From positions 1 to 64,000 of the forward strand of contig JAAEAF010012253.1 of NCBI GenBank assembly GCA_011037195.1: DNA of 64,000 nucleotides, given 5' to 3'. Below, piece by piece: positions 45,687-57,533 of this stretch (within the stretch, counting starts at the first letter, position 1; every line of letters begins with the position of its first letter). The notes under the pieces are model-generated. The model made no database searches. It was not told the DNA's origin and saw only the letters and a program-made list of their open reading frames with translations. Both the position numbers and the translations under genes were made by a program. The DNA comes from Triatoma infestans. Its lineage: Eukaryota; Arthropoda; Insecta; Hemiptera; Reduviidae.

Positions 45687-46214
45687 ATGGCTGACAAAAT
45701 CGAAAAACGAATTAGAGTGTTAGAAGCGGAACAAAATACTTTATTTCAACGCGTACAACGCCTATACGATGATGCTAAAAATATTGACAACCCGCAAAAT
45801 CAGGCGAATTTCAATATCAGGATTAAAACGTTGGAAAAAACAATGGGGGAATTAAACTCAATAGCTAAGGAAATAGGGACGCTCAAACAGGAAATCAACC
45901 CATCTGAAAAAGTGAATTTACAAATTCTGAACACAGTAGATGAACTGTATTGTTATATCGTATACGAAGCGGATAAGTTAAAAATTGGTAGTAGTGCACA
46001 TAAAGTTCCACAACAAAAAGAAAAGCTTCCCACATTGGAATTACCTTGGTTTTCAGGTGAAATAAATGAATGGCCAGTGTTTTATCATGCCTTTAAGGCA
46101 ATTCATAATAACACGGGCCTGACTCAAACTGAAAAATTAAGATATCTGCTAGGTAAGCTGACCAAGAAAGCGCTCACGCTTGTCTCTGGTTTTCAGCCCT
46201 CTGAGGAAAATTAA
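45687..46214 (+). pseudogene. BEL/Pao gag, N-terminal part
   Basis: The first ATG in frame is at 45687 (MADKIEKRIRVLEAEQNT); open frame upstream has none. The first ~80 residues are charged and helical, likely coiled coil. Then LPTLELPWFSGEINEWPVFY and LTQTEKLRYLLGKL match the DUF1759 region of BEL/Pao Gag. The frame stops at TAA 46212-46214 after FQPSEEN; the same frame continues with IWETLADRFQDKRNLA, then a TAG. Both stops fall inside conserved Gag sequence, so they are mutations or errors rather than a natural gag end. Gag would form the particle core. Confidence 0.88.
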
Positions 46215-46271
46215 ATATTGATCTGGGAAACCTTAGCAGATAGGTTCCAGGATAAAAGGAATTTAGCATAG

Positions 46272-49200
46272 CATTACTTGAAACAAATTTTGAGTTTTAA
46301 GCCACTCTTGAATGAATCGGCTTCAGGGTTAGATGAATTCTTACAACAATTTTCTTCCTCATATGAGGCTCTTAAAGCTTTAGAAATAGAAAATCTCACT
46401 GATTTCATCATCTTTCATATCGCCTTATCTAAACTCGATCCCGAGACAGTCAGAGCTTTCGAGATGTCTGCTCGCACTCAAGCTATACCTACTTATGATC
46501 TTCTTCTTACTTTTGTAAAAGAACAAAATAAAATTCTTTCTAGGTATGGAAAAGTAATATCGCCCGCACATAAAACTAAAACTTCACACTCCTTTGTTGC
46601 CAGTAAAAGTAATATTAATATGCCGCTATGCAAAATTTGTTCACTAAATCAACACCAAGCTTATCACTGTAAAAGTTTTAAAGATCTTACACCCGAACAA
46701 AGATATAAATTAGCCAGGGAAAAGAATTTATGCATTAATTGCTTATCCCAGCATCATACTTCTCGCTTATGTAAGTCTAAGAACTCTTGCGCTATATGTG
46801 GTAAGCGACACCATTCAATTTTACACTTTTCGCTACCCGCACAAAATAGCAAATTACGCCCGCCCGAGAAGCCTGAGGTTGATAGCCCTAAGAATAAACC
46901 CCCGCCTGAGGTATCCGCAGCTTGTTGCGCCTCAGAGACTGAAAATAAGCCTTTTGATGGCCCGAGTAAGGGCACTGTAATCTTATCTACCGCCACTATC
47001 AATGTATTTGATAGATGGGGAAATTCTCATAGAGTCAGAGCTCTCCTAGATTCAGGAAGTCAATCTGATTTTATTACCCGCAAACTTTTTAAGAAACTGG
47101 GACTCTCTAAAACACGATTACATTCCTCAGTAAGTGGGATAGGAACGGTTAAACAGAATTTGCCATTCTCTTCGCTTCTAACATTTTCCTCGCGATTCGA
47201 TTCGAATAAAAAATTCACAATTCGCCCGCTAATAATAAATAGTATTGCAGATGCTATTCCCACTTATGAAACACTTTCCTCTCGTCTGCATGAATTTAAT
47301 CATTTACCTTTGGCAGATATCAATGTAAAAGGATCTGAAGAAGTTGACATCCTATTGGGAGCCGGAATATTCACCCGTCTATTGATGAACAATGTAATAA
47401 GTTCTTCGCACACTTCTTTATCCGCCATCCAAACCGAACTCGGGTTTGTTGTTATGGGTAAAGTAGGTGAATCTGAACCCCCTAATTGTATTCAGGAGAA
47501 CTACGCTATGTGCTGTATTTCGGACCAGTCTCCGCTTGAGGAGTTGGTTCATAAATTCTGGGAATTAGAAGATCTCCCTAAATCTAATTCAGCAGATTCA
47601 AGTGATGACGAATGTGAGAGAATGTTCTCTGAAACCGTTAATCGAGCTCCTAGTGGTCGATACTCAGTCTCGCTCCCTTTTAAACAGCCTCTTTCTACTC
47701 TCGGAAGTTCGTTAGCCCTCGCAAAGAAGAGATTTCTCAATTTAGAAAATAGATTAGCTTCCAACCCCGCCCTCAAGCAGGAATATCTCAATTTCATGAA
47801 AGACTATGAGCTGAAAGGACATATGACTCCTTCCGGTATGGTAAACGAAGGTTATTACCTACCGCATCTAGCGGTAATACGCTCTGAGAGCGCTACAACT
47901 CGCCTACGAGTTGTCTTTGACGCTAGTGCCAAAGCGATAAACAGTTTATCTCTAAATGATATCCTTCACACAGGTCCCAAATTACAACCGGATCTTATGG
48001 TGATCTTAATAGGTTTTCGTCTCTTCCCAATTGCCATTACTGCTGATATAAGACAAATGTATCGGCAAATTGATGTAAATCCTGAAGACAGAGCTGCACA
48101 GCAAATTTTATGGCGTTTCTCCCCGCAAGAGGAACTCCATTGTTGGACTTTAAATACAGTAACGTTCGGGGTACGACCAGCGCCCTTTTTGGCTTTAAGG
48201 GTAATAAAGCAGCTGATCGCAGATGAAGGCCGGAAATTCCCTATGGCTGCGGAAGTTAGTAATCGCGATCTATTCATGGACGATTTAGTCACAAGTGTCG
48301 AAACTGAGGAAACGGCATTGGAGCTTTATGGCCAACTCAGGAAGCTGTTCAGTGCAGGCTGTTTCGAACTGGTGAAATGGTCTAGTAATTCGGATGCCTT
48401 GCTAAGAATCATCCCCGAAGCGGATCAATACCCGCTCCCAGTCGGGTTTCAGTTTGAATCTTGCATAAAAATTCTAGGGCTACAGTGGACGGCGAATAAT
48501 GATTCCCTTTCATTCAAAGTGCAAATTCCCCAAGGGCAGTGCACAAAAAGGAATGTTCTATCCGCACTCGCTAGAATATTTGATCCTCTCGGGCTGTTGG
48601 CGCCTGTAACTTTCAAAGCTAAGTTACTAATTAAGGAAATGTGGCAATTAAAGCTAGATTGGGACGACGCACCCCCAGCAAAATTAATGAGAGTGTGGGA
48701 TGAGTTCAAAGACCAAATACCGTTGCTTGGTAAAATTTATATTCCCCGCCATTTGTCAATTTACTCCTCCTCTCAAATAGACCTGATCGGTTTCGCAGAC
48801 GCTTCAGAGAAAGGATACGGGGCAGTAACCTACATTAGAACCTGCTCTGTAAATGATACTGTACAAGTTAGGCTGCTATGCGCAAAATCTAAAATCGCAC
48901 CTATGAAAGTAGTTTCAATACCCCGCCTTGAATTGTGCGCAGCTGTACTCCTCGCACGCTTAATACGCCTGCTGATAAACACTTTATCCCCTAGGGTTAA
49001 CTTAAACAGAATTCTCGCTTTCTCTGACTCTGAAGTCGTTTTACACTGGCTCCACTCTCACCCCGCAAAGTGGTCCACTTTTGTGGCAAACAGAGTATCT
49101 ATTATTCAGGAGATTTTGGCTCCTGATTATTGGTCACATGTCAAAGGGATGGAAAACCCCGCCGATTATGTTTCTAGAGGCTTAACACCTAGTCAGCTAC

Positions 49201-49622
49201 AAACGAATAAGCTTTGGTTTCAAGGCCCATCGTGGCTCTACCAAGATAGCTCTACTTGGACTTGGCCCGCCCCGCATATTAAATTAAAGGATATGGATCT
49301 GCCTGAACGAAAAGTGAAAGTTCTCGTCACTGCCCGCGATGGAAAAAATTTGTTCAGCAACTTTATCGATAGATTCTCTAGCTTTGTTAAGCTGCGAAGA
49401 GCTATGGTTTATGTTCTAGTATTTTGTAAGAAAATAGCTAGACGAAAACCGCTCCTTAACGCTGCTTCCCTTGAGCAGGCAGAATTAGAGCTGATCAAAT
49501 TAGTCCAGAAAATACACTTCTCTACTGAGATTGAGAATATCAGCTCTTCAAAGCTTTGTTCGCGACCTATCCAAAAATTGAACCCTTTCTTAAAGGATGG
49601 TCTGATAAGGGTGGGGGGGTAG
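46272..49622 (+). pseudogene. BEL/Pao gag C-terminus, protease, RT and RNase H
   Basis: Same frame as gag; the first codon listed as a start is TTG and is really internal. Residue positions counted from there: zinc knuckles at ~118-178 (CKICSLNQHQAYHC; CINCLSQHHTSRLC fits CX2CX4HX4C; CAICGKRHHSILH); aspartic protease RALLDSGSQSDFI at ~255; RT with ITADIRQMYRQIDV at ~587 and LFMDDLVTS at ~664, where BEL elements usually have a V/MDD box; RNase H LIGFADASEKGYGAV at ~836, PRLELCAAVLLARL and AFSDSEVVLHWLHS at ~913, then GMENPADYVSRGL. It ends at TAG 49620-49622 right after a run of seven G; one base less keeps the frame open into the integrase. RNase H and protease motifs look intact. Confidence 0.93.
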
Positions 49623-50820
49623 GCTCTCTAATTCCTCATTAGCCTATGATGTAAAACATCCTTTACTTCTTCCTAAAAGGGATCACTTTGTGCATTTATT
49701 AATTGAGCATGTTCATAAAGCTAATATGCATACAGGCCCTAACTTGGTTCTTTCCATTCTCCGCCAAAAATATTGGATATTAGGAGGTCGGAACGCCGTT
49801 AGGATTGTCTTGAATAGGTGTAATTTTTGTTTTAAATTTAAACCACAACCATGTGCCCCGCTTATGGGTTCCCTGCCTGCTGCTCGAGTGCAGCAAGCTA
49901 AACCATTCATGAATACTGGAGTTGATTATGCTGGTCCTTTCTTAATATCCATGAGTAGGCGACGAGGGGTACGCCCCCAAAAGGCATATGTATGTCTGTT
50001 TGTGTGCTTAAGTGTAAAAGTGGTACACTTGGAGCTGGCCTCGAATTTGTCAACTCCAACTTTTCTGGACGCTTTTAAGAGATTCGTTGCCCGCCGCGGT
50101 CCGTGTCATGCTATTTACTCTGACTGTGGGACCAACTTTATTGGGGCCAAAGCTAAGCTTGAAGGGTTATATACGCTAATACAAGGAAAGGCCTACAATG
50201 AGGCCTTGAACTCTGAGCTATCCACTCGAGGTATTCAGTGGAAGCTTAATCCCCCTTCTGCACCACATTTTGGAGGAATATGGGAGGCCAACATAAAAAG
50301 CGTAAAAACTCACTTGAAAAAAGTCATTGGCCAGCAAGTTCTGTCCTACGAAGAGTTTAACACGATCCTTACCCAGGTTGAAGCTCTGTTGAATTCCAGA
50401 CCTTTATCAGCCCTTAGCTTAGATCCTTCAGAACCTTCAGCTCTAACCCCCGCTCACTTTCTCCTACAGCATAACTTGACCGGTTTACCCTCCGCTCCCA
50501 TGACAGAAATTCCCTTAAGTCGCCTATCAAGATTCCAGCTTCTAGACAGAATGGTCCAAGATTTTTGGAAGCGCTGGCATGTAGAATATTTACACTCTTT
50601 ACAAACTCGCCAAAAATGGACCGCCAATTCGCCTGCAGTAAAAAAGGGCACAATTGTGCTCATTAGAAATGAACACTCGCCCCCCATGACATGGCCCCTC
50701 GGTGTAATAGAGGAGGTACACCCCGGACTAGACAATATAACACGAGTGGTTACTGTAAGAACTGCAAAGGGCTCCTATAGGAGACCGCTGGTAAAAATAT
50801 GCCCGCTCCCTTTACAGTAG
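49623..50820 (+). pseudogene. BEL/Pao integrase and C-terminal domain
   Basis: Continues pol in the shifted frame (open from about 49623, methionine at 49690). An HHCC zinc domain lies at the start (EHVHKANMH and RCNFCFKF). The catalytic triad is visible: GVDYAGPF (D near 49923), AIYSDCGTNF (D near 50118) and FGGIWEANIKSV (E near 50284). ALLNSRPL follows, and the C-terminal DUF5641-like region has FWKRWHVEYLHSLQTRQKW and WPLGVIEEVHPG. It ends KICPLPLQ with TAG 50818-50820, 96 bp before the 3' LTR. Integrase would join the cDNA to target DNA. All key residues are present. Confidence 0.93.
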
Positions 50821-50905
50821 AATATTCATTTTTATTTTATATCCTTTTCTTTTTGTACATATTTTATTCTTTTCTATCTTTCTCTGTGTTATTCCCCATC
50901 TTCCC

Positions 50906-50916
50906 GGGGGGGAGAA
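50906..50916 (+). promoter_or_regulatory. Polypurine tract of BEL/Pao
   Basis: GGGGGGGAGAA directly before TGTTTGG of the 3' LTR, the expected plus-strand primer site. Confidence 0.85.
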
Positions 50917-51596
50917 TGTTTGGTTCTTTATATATATATGTTAATATATCCACTTATACTTATACATACTTATTTTTAAAAGGAAGGAGCAATGTATGCG
51001 ACCCGCTTTACGCGTGCTTAATTTCTAAAAGACGCCAATAGATAGTGCGAATATGCACCTTTCGTACTGGTCAATTACCCCTCCTTCTTAATTATCGTAC
51101 TTAGAATTTTGAGTTAGTTCTTCTCTTACGGTAGGAAGCGTCAGTGCACGGCAAATTACATACGCTATGAGTATTAGTAGAAAGTGGTAGTTTATTGCAA
51201 ATCTATATTCGCCCGCAATTCCGCATCATCTTGCCGTGATTCACTGTTGTCAATTTCTCTCTGAGAGGTATCGCCCGCTACCTACATCTTCGCCCGCTAA
51301 GGAGACAGGTTGTGAACCAGGTAAATCCCAAATTCCTTCCTGTATACCTTTCGCCTATTCCTCTTCTCCTTCACCTAGATTCACATCCTGACCTACCGCG
51401 AGCAAGAGGACAAAAGGTAAGCTAATATACTTATAAGCTAATTATACCACATACGCATATATATATATAGATTATACCACATAGAATATATATATATATT
51501 GTATTACAGAGAAACGCGGTCCACTTTAACCATATATATATATTTTTCGCACCATTTTATGGTCCTTCGGGCCATATATATATATTCTACGCAACA
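50917..51596 (+). repeat. BEL/Pao 3' LTR
   Basis: 680 bp, TGTTTGGTTC...CTACGCAACA. Compared with the 5' LTR I see CAACTT/CCACTT, GAGTCAG/GAGTTAG and TTCATC/TTCTTC as the only differences. Confidence 0.95.
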
Positions 51597-51599
51597 CTT

Positions 51600-52535
51600 C
51601 TTTTTTTTGTCAAATTTTTTGCGATAAAATTGAAGTTTAATTAGTTTTTGCTGAATTTGTTGCGTTAAATTTCAAACCTTTTTTTTTCCTCCACAGCATT
51701 CGGGCGGTCCCTGAACTTGCGCTCACACCCGCCCAGAGAAGCCATCGACTTCAGAAAGGGAAGGAGGAAAAGAGCTAAAGAAAAATTCCTGCCCTCCCTC
51801 CCTCCTCCACCACCCAACTCAAGTAAACAGCGCGGGAATCTGAATACAATCTGATACAATTAAGCCTCCAAACACAACAACAATGAAGCCTTAGCAGTAC
51901 CCAACAACAAGCCCTAGCAGCACCCTGCAACAACCCATAGATCCAAAAAGAAATAACAAAAGCAACAAACACAACATTGGCAAAAAAATAAATAAATAAA
52001 AACCTTAAGCAGCCACACGCACACAACCGCGCAATAAATTTTTCTACTCAAAGCCTCGCACATACCCAACCCTTAACGTATATCCTAACAATGTCCAGCA
52101 ATTCCCCAAACAATACAACAAGTGGAAAACTCAGAACTCCAAAAAAAAGAATAGAATAAAATAAATAAATAAAAGTAACCTACCCAAAGCAATCCCTCCA
52201 ACCTGCCCTAACTCCGCCTTACAAGGCTCCACGACAATCGGCGCTTAACGCCTCGACCGCAAACCCCCTTAAAGCCCCATAGGCCGGGTCATTCTCCAAT
52301 AACAAAGAAGGAGAATCGTTGCTCAAGCTGAGGTGAAAGCCCACTTTGCTTACGCCACATTTTTTGATTTGTACAATGTTGGTGGACTGGACTATCACTC
52401 TTTGGGTAATCACACTTCTACTACGTATTTAGGGTAGGTGCCTGCCCCATTCTACTGCTATATATAATGTAAAGGCAAAATCAGTAAAATTTGGAGTATA
52501 AAGGCAATTTGTTATTTTTTTATACAATTGTTTTG
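51600..52535. other. Strand-biased, GC-richer stretch, unidentified
   Basis: After T-rich DNA, CCTCCACAG at 51689-51697 resembles a 3' splice site and opens a stretch with many A and C and few T (for example ACACAACAACAATGAAGCC, CCCTCCCTCCCTCCTCC). A frame starts MSSNSPNNTTSGKLRTPKKR at 52091 and stops soon after. It could be the 5' end of a retroelement, with ORF1 lost, or a decayed exon. No domain recognised. Confidence 0.35.
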
Positions 52536-52539
52536 ACAG

Positions 52540-52580
52540 TAAGAGAAAGGCGTGTGAATGATTCACACGGCATTTTTCTT
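52540..52580 (+). repeat. Family A 3' terminus, isolated
   Basis: CAGTAAGAGAAAGGCGTGTG and hairpin GTGTGAATGATTCACAC stand alone without the module sequence. Confidence 0.65.
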
Positions 52581-52589
52581 TGTTTTTAA

Positions 52590-53210
52590 ATTAGAAAAAT
52601 TAACCAGAAACTGGATTGTAATTGCCATTTAACATATTTGCAAAATACAGTTGTTAATTAAAGTTCGCAATGTTGTGAAAATTCTAATTTAACCTGGTTG
52701 AAATGATAATTTAAATTCAGTAATGTGGAAATTCTAATGTGAGACGCGAGTTTCTCTCACTCTCTCTCTCTCTCTGTACCGGTTGCGATATATTCTATGT
52801 CCCGTTTTATACCGCCAAACTGAATAACACTGGAATAACTCTCAACACTGTGACAAGCCCATGAACAATAGAGAGAGAATAACTATTGTGTACAGAATTC
52901 ACTTCCTCATCACTTCGTATACCGGATATATATCCTCACCATTTACACCAAACTCCTATCTCTCTGTAAAAGCTTAAAATCTCCCTAATCTAATTTTAAA
53001 TCAACATAGAGAGCGGGCAACCGGACGAAACGCGTCTAAAGGAGGAAGTTCCTAAATACATGGTAACAGCATGATTGAAGGGATAAGTGGGAAGTTTTAC
53101 TAAGTAACTTCCATCAAACATAATAGCATAGCATAGTGCAATAGTATATGACAAACAAACATTGGAAACGAATCACACTGATTGGGTGATTAGATGTTGG
53201 GAATGCATTA
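52590..53210. other. No gene recognised
   Basis: A CT-repeat (52757-52776) and a part (52740-53010) reminiscent of the LTR-1/LTR-2 style text (TATATATCC, CTCTATT) but not alignable by eye. Nothing coding. Confidence 0.35.
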
Positions 53211-53234
53211 CAAATTTTTATTTTCATTAACTGC

Positions 53235-54045
53235 AATTACAGGAAGTATTGTGATTGTAAAATTTTTTCGAGTTATCAAGTTTTCACCGGAAATAACATG
53301 TTTTGACGTCCCCTGGGTCCTAAAAAGTGTTTTTTTTTGGGAACTGGTTTGTGTGGGTCTATGTATATGAACGAAGAATTGCAGAAAGTTCCAATCCAAA
53401 CTTACCTGTCAAAATTCCTCAACCGGAAGTACCACTTTACTGAATGGATTTCTTAGTTTTTTCAGCGATTTTCTCAAAAATGACTTCAACGATTTTCTTT
53501 AAACCTAACCTAACCACGCATACGCAGAACTACAACATTTATTTGGAACATTTCTTTGAAAAAATTCATTTAAGGGAACTTTAGAAGGGAGGGGTAGTGT
53601 TATGTTTTCCTTCAAAGTGCTTTGAATTTATTGTATAATTGTATCATCTAAATAATATTACATAGAATTAAATATGTTACCAATAAATCGGAGCTTGAAG
53701 AAAATTTCGGTTGATCGAAAATACGATTCTACTAAAAATTCATTTAAGAGCAGTTTGGGGGGGGGAATGGGGCGGGGTTGTTTACGTCTAAAGTGCTATT
53801 TTTAGTTTATTATACAATTCTATCATCAAAATAATATTAATTGGAATTAATTATGTTGTAAAAATTCTGAGTCTAAGAAAATCGGTTGACCGGAAGTACG
53901 GTTTAACTGAAGTTATTTCGGTTTTGTAAATTTTATCCATAAAAATACTGACAGGTTTCATTAAATTTATTACCGTAATTATGAATATAAAGAGACTTAA
54001 CACTTGTGATGTAAACTTTTTTCTGAGAAAGTTCAGTTAAAGAAA
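53235..54045 (+). repeat. Family A copy
   Basis: AGGAAGTATTGTGATTGT, GTTTTCACCGGAAATAAC, CCTCAACCGGAAGTACCAC, two to three modules, the G tract at 53756-53778 (nine G, then GGGG and CGGGG) and CATAAAAATACTGACAGG. Ends before the terminal hairpin, against the LINE fragment. Confidence 0.78.
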
Positions 54046-54054
54046 TTTTGTGGG

Positions 54055-54365
54055 AGGGGGTATCATCATCATCGACCTGAGCTCAATAATCCATTACTGG
54101 CTCCTGGCTGCCTCAAGAATCGCCTTCTACTCCTCTCTATCCCGGGCGACCGCCTACCAATTCCTGATACCCAGAGATCTAGCGTCGCCACTCACACCAT
54201 CCAGCCATCTTCCCACTTACCTTTTACCGGCTGGTACTACGCTAAAGAGCTTCTTTCTGGGTGAGGTCTTATCCATTCGTAAAACATGGCCCGCCTATCT
54301 CAGTCTTGCTCTTAAGCGAGTACATGTCGCTTTTAGTGGAATGTATGATCTCCTCAAATAAGTTA
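54055..54365 (-). pseudogene. RTE-like LINE C-terminal fragment
   Basis: The minus strand reads AGHVLRMDKTSPRKKLFSVV (with a stop just before), then VGRWLDGVSGDARSLGIRNW and VARDREEWRRRFLRQPGASN, the RLRWAGHV...GRP-RW...DREEWR pattern of RTE-like LINE ends. Three or more stops. The 3' end is a (GAT)n-type tail at 54060-54072 on the plus strand. A different family from the copy at 25.8 kb. Confidence 0.75.
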
Positions 54366-54459
54366 TTTGATTAAGTTCAGATTCTCCGAATGACATGAAA
54401 TTGAAGACAAGAAACTTTTATTAAGAACTATAAGTTTGCCGGATATATCTGTGTAATGT

Positions 54460-55035
54460 GCTATAAGAGAAAGTTGTCTAAGCGATACACAGCACATATT
54501 TTTTTTTTATTAAGATATTCTGAAAATGATGGCGAATTACGGAACCCCGACACAAAATGAACCAGGTTATTGCGAGAGTAAAACCATCTAGTTATCTCCT
54601 ATATAGGGGAAGCTCAAACATAACATTCCACTTAGGTAATACCACCGCATGTCGCAAGGAAGTTTCAGTCAAAAATCCACTAACCGGATGTGCGACTTTT
54701 GCAGCTTTTCGTGATTCTCTTGAAAATCATTCCGACGATATTTTCTTTAATTTCGATACTATTTACACATATTATAAATTCTATCACTTCTATATGAAAC
54801 AATTGTCCAGAAAAATTGAATTTTTTTTTTGGAATTGTTGGGGCGCTGCAAAGTTAAGTTTACCTGTAAAGTACCATTTCAGTATAATGTATAGTTCTAC
54901 CACCTAAATAATATCAAGGCACAATAACAGCATTGTTAGAGCTCCAAGTTGGAAGAAAATCGGTTCACCCGAAGTGCGATTTTACAGAATAGGTTTGGAG
55001 TTCTTTGTAATTCTTTTCGAAATTAAAATTAGCAT
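54460..55035 (+). repeat. Family A variant copy
   Basis: AAAATCCACTAACCGGATGTGC, CACTTCTATATGAAACAATTG, TACCATTTCAGTATAATG and CCCGAAGTGCGATTTTACAG, matching the variant at 22.7-23.2 kb. Confidence 0.65.
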
Positions 55036-55277
55036 ACTAATTGCCTAGATATATTTACTTGGATCATTATTTCGGTTAAATTTTTTTTTAGGTAATTTCT
55101 GGGGGTGGGAGATTAGGCTTGAGGTTTATCTCTAAATTGCACAGCCACTGTTTCCAGGCTAAATATGGAGCTGTCGTCATACGGGCTACAATATAACCAC
55201 ATTCATCTACCTGCTTCTAAACCAATGTGTGTAATATATGCTTTTCCATCTATAATAATATATATACAATTAATTGT

Positions 55278-55541
55278 ATACTGGATGTGAGAAGAAGAGA
55301 GAGAATTCGAGAGAATGGATTTTAGAGAAATAAAGTAGACGATATAAAGTAGGAGACTCAGACTGGCTGAGTAATAAGAAGCTAGTAGATAGGTTGATGA
55401 CTGGATACTATTGTAAAAACTGTCTTAAAACTGTTCCCGAATTGCTCTGCTGTCGCTCTATTTATTTATATGGGAAGTAACTAACTTTTGATTATTTGCT
55501 TCTTCACTCTATGAATCTTTAATAATTCGGATCCAAATACA
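55278..55541 (-). mobile_element. Solo LTR-like element (LTR-2) with ATTGT duplication
   Basis: ATTGT at 55273-55277 and 55542-55546 flanks it. In sense orientation it starts TGTATTTGGATCC and ends CATCCAGTAT, parallel to LTR-1 (TGTAACAG...CATCCATTAT), so the two families share end structure and 5-bp duplications. Confidence 0.72.
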
Positions 55542-55559
55542 ATTGTGATAATCACAGTA

Positions 55560-56052
55560 AAAGAAAGTCATGTGAATGTAACACACTAGATTATTTCCAA
55601 GAGAAAAGAGCTCAAAATTAACATTTACAAAAATACAGATCGATTTTTCTTTTCTTTTCATTTCTAGTTTTTCTCAGTCTTCTGGATTACGAATAACAGG
55701 ATTTTGCACACGACTTTCTCTTACTCTAATTAATGCAATTTAATCAAGGAAATAATCTTTAAAATTGCAACGTTTAAATGTTCGCCATAAAAACGGTAAT
55801 TGGGGATTGTAATTGTATACCTGAGCCGGCCATATGTGGAGCAATCTAGTTTCACAACCAGCAAAGCTTCTGTACATTTAAATTTAAACTAACTGAGTGA
55901 CATCCAATAACTCTCTAAAATCTTCTCTTTTTTTTGAGAAAAATATTTCAAATAAACATGATATGCTTGTATCTATGCAATTAGCATACCAAGTTTAAAG
56001 GAAATCGTTTAAGACGTTTTTTAAAAAAATTCTCGAACGATTAAAAAAAAAC
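55560..56052. repeat. Family A ends and variant module
   Basis: A plus 3' end (AAAAGAAAGTCATGTGAATG, CACACTAGATT) at 55560-55592, then a minus copy starting near 55703 (CACACGACTTTCTCTTACTC) that leads into the tandem array. Confidence 0.6.
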
Positions 56053-56765
56053 CTGTTCTGTAAAGTAGCACTTCTGGTTAACTGATTTTCTTCAAATTTG
56101 TGAATTGTTCCAATACGCAGTCATGTATATTGCGTATTTTATAAGAAAGCTTAGAACTTAATGTCCCCCCTACCAAAAAAAATCTCAAACAATTAAAAAA
56201 AACCTGTTCTGTAAAGTAGCACTTCTGGTTAACTGATTTTCTTCAAATTTGTGAATTGTTCCAATACGCAGTCATTTATATTGCGTATTTTATAAGAAAG
56301 CTTAGAACTTAATGTCCCCCCTACCAAAAAAAATCTCAAACAATTAAAAAAAACCTGTTCTGTAAAGTAGCACTTCTGGTTAACTGATTTTCTTCAAATT
56401 TGTGAATTGTTCCAATACGCAGTCATGTATATTGCGTATTTTATAAGAAAGCTTAGAACTTAATGTCCCCCCCTACCAAAAAAAATCTCAAACAATTAAA
56501 AAAAACCTGTTCTGTAAAGTAGCACTTCTGTTTAACTGATTTTCTTCAAATTTGTGAATTGTTCCAATACGCAGTCATTTATATTGCGTATTTTATAAGA
56601 AAGCTTAGAACTTAATGTCCCCCCTACCAAAAAAAATCTCAAACAATTAAAAAAAACCTGTTCTGTAAAGTAGCACTTCTGGTTAACTGATTTGCTTCAA
56701 ATTTGGGAATTGTTCCAATACGCAGTCATGTATATTGCGTATTTTATAAGAAAGCTTAGAACCTA
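56040..56765 (-). repeat. Five-unit ~151-bp tandem array
   Basis: CCTGTTCTGTAAAGTAGCAC starts at 56053, 56203, 56354, 56506 and 56657, a period of 150-152 bp. Units are nearly identical. They derive from a family A variant in minus orientation (GCACTTCTGGTTAACTGATTT is the CCGGAAGTGC word reversed). CAGTCATGTATATT and CAGTCATTTATATT alternate strictly along the five units. Confidence 0.93.
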
Positions 56766-56929
56766 ATGGTTTCATTAAGTCCTCCCCCCCCCCCAGTCCT
56801 TAATGGTTAAATGGAAACATTAAGTCCCCCCCACCAAAAAAAAAATCAATTTTTCCGGAATGATGTTTAAAAAAAAAAAAAAAGTGATCGCAATACTTCC
56901 TCTTTCGAGAAATTAGAGAAATTAAAAAT

Positions 56930-57530
56930 AAAAAATAATTCGTAACACTTCTGTAATTGGTATTAGGTAGAGTAGAAATAGCATAAAGATCTAGCGAGCA
57001 TGTAGGGACAATGGCGTGTCTAATATTAAGGTGATTTATTTAATACTAATTTGCGCAGCATATGAAAAGATGAGTTAAGCTTCAAAAATGATACTAATTT
57101 TTGACGTTTCTAGTTTAGAATACATGCACATTGCACTATAATATAGGATTTACTTGGTGGGGTACCTGCCACTGACAGATATTATTAATGAAACCTAATT
57201 AGTACCTTCCGACACAGCATACTAAATCCAAGCTACATTAATTATTTAAACTCAAAGTTAATGGAAAATTTCTTCTTTTTTTTATTAAGAAAAAAAATAA
57301 GGCAGGTGTAAGTAAAATGCTCTACAACGTGTTCTTAATGTAATTTTTCAAGTTATAATTTGAAAAAAAAATTCGTTCAAACTTGGTCGTGGCCAAAGTC
57401 CATGGAAAGGAACATTTTTCTGAAATACTATTTTAATGGTAAACCTAAAAAGATGTAGGCTTAATGTCATATTTATTTATTGTTAAGTTTATCGCGCTAA
57501 AAGTTAGGGCAACTAAAAGTTTATCATACC
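56930..57530. other. AT-rich DNA, no gene recognised
   Basis: No frames with content, no element ends. Confidence 0.4.
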
Positions 57531-57533
57531 ATA

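Larger units (their letters stand above)
44359..51596 (+). mobile_element. BEL/Pao LTR retrotransposon, nearly intact
   Basis: LTR (44359-45037), leader, gag, protease, RT, RNase H, integrase, polypurine tract and LTR (50917-51596). Domain order (protease before RT, RNase H then integrase), Gag of the BEL type and C-terminal DUF5641-like region identify BEL/Pao. The LTRs differ at about three positions by eye, so insertion was recent. The coding frame is broken by TAA at 46212-46214, TAG at 46269-46271 and a frameshift at the G7 run 49613-49619. No envelope frame. Right flank after the LTR is CTTCT; the matching left flank is in the gap. Confidence 0.95.

Noticed and set aside
46754..47002. 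Minus-strand frames inside the BEL/Pao pol gene
   Set aside because: Shadows of the plus-strand coding sequence, which carries all the domain motifs.
51665..52026. Minus-strand frames in the strand-biased island
   Set aside because: Low-complexity Cys/Gly/Leu-rich translations produced by base bias; no domain.
56040..56765. CRISPR-like array
   Set aside because: Units are contiguous with no spacers, and the DNA is eukaryotic; it is a tandem satellite-like array.
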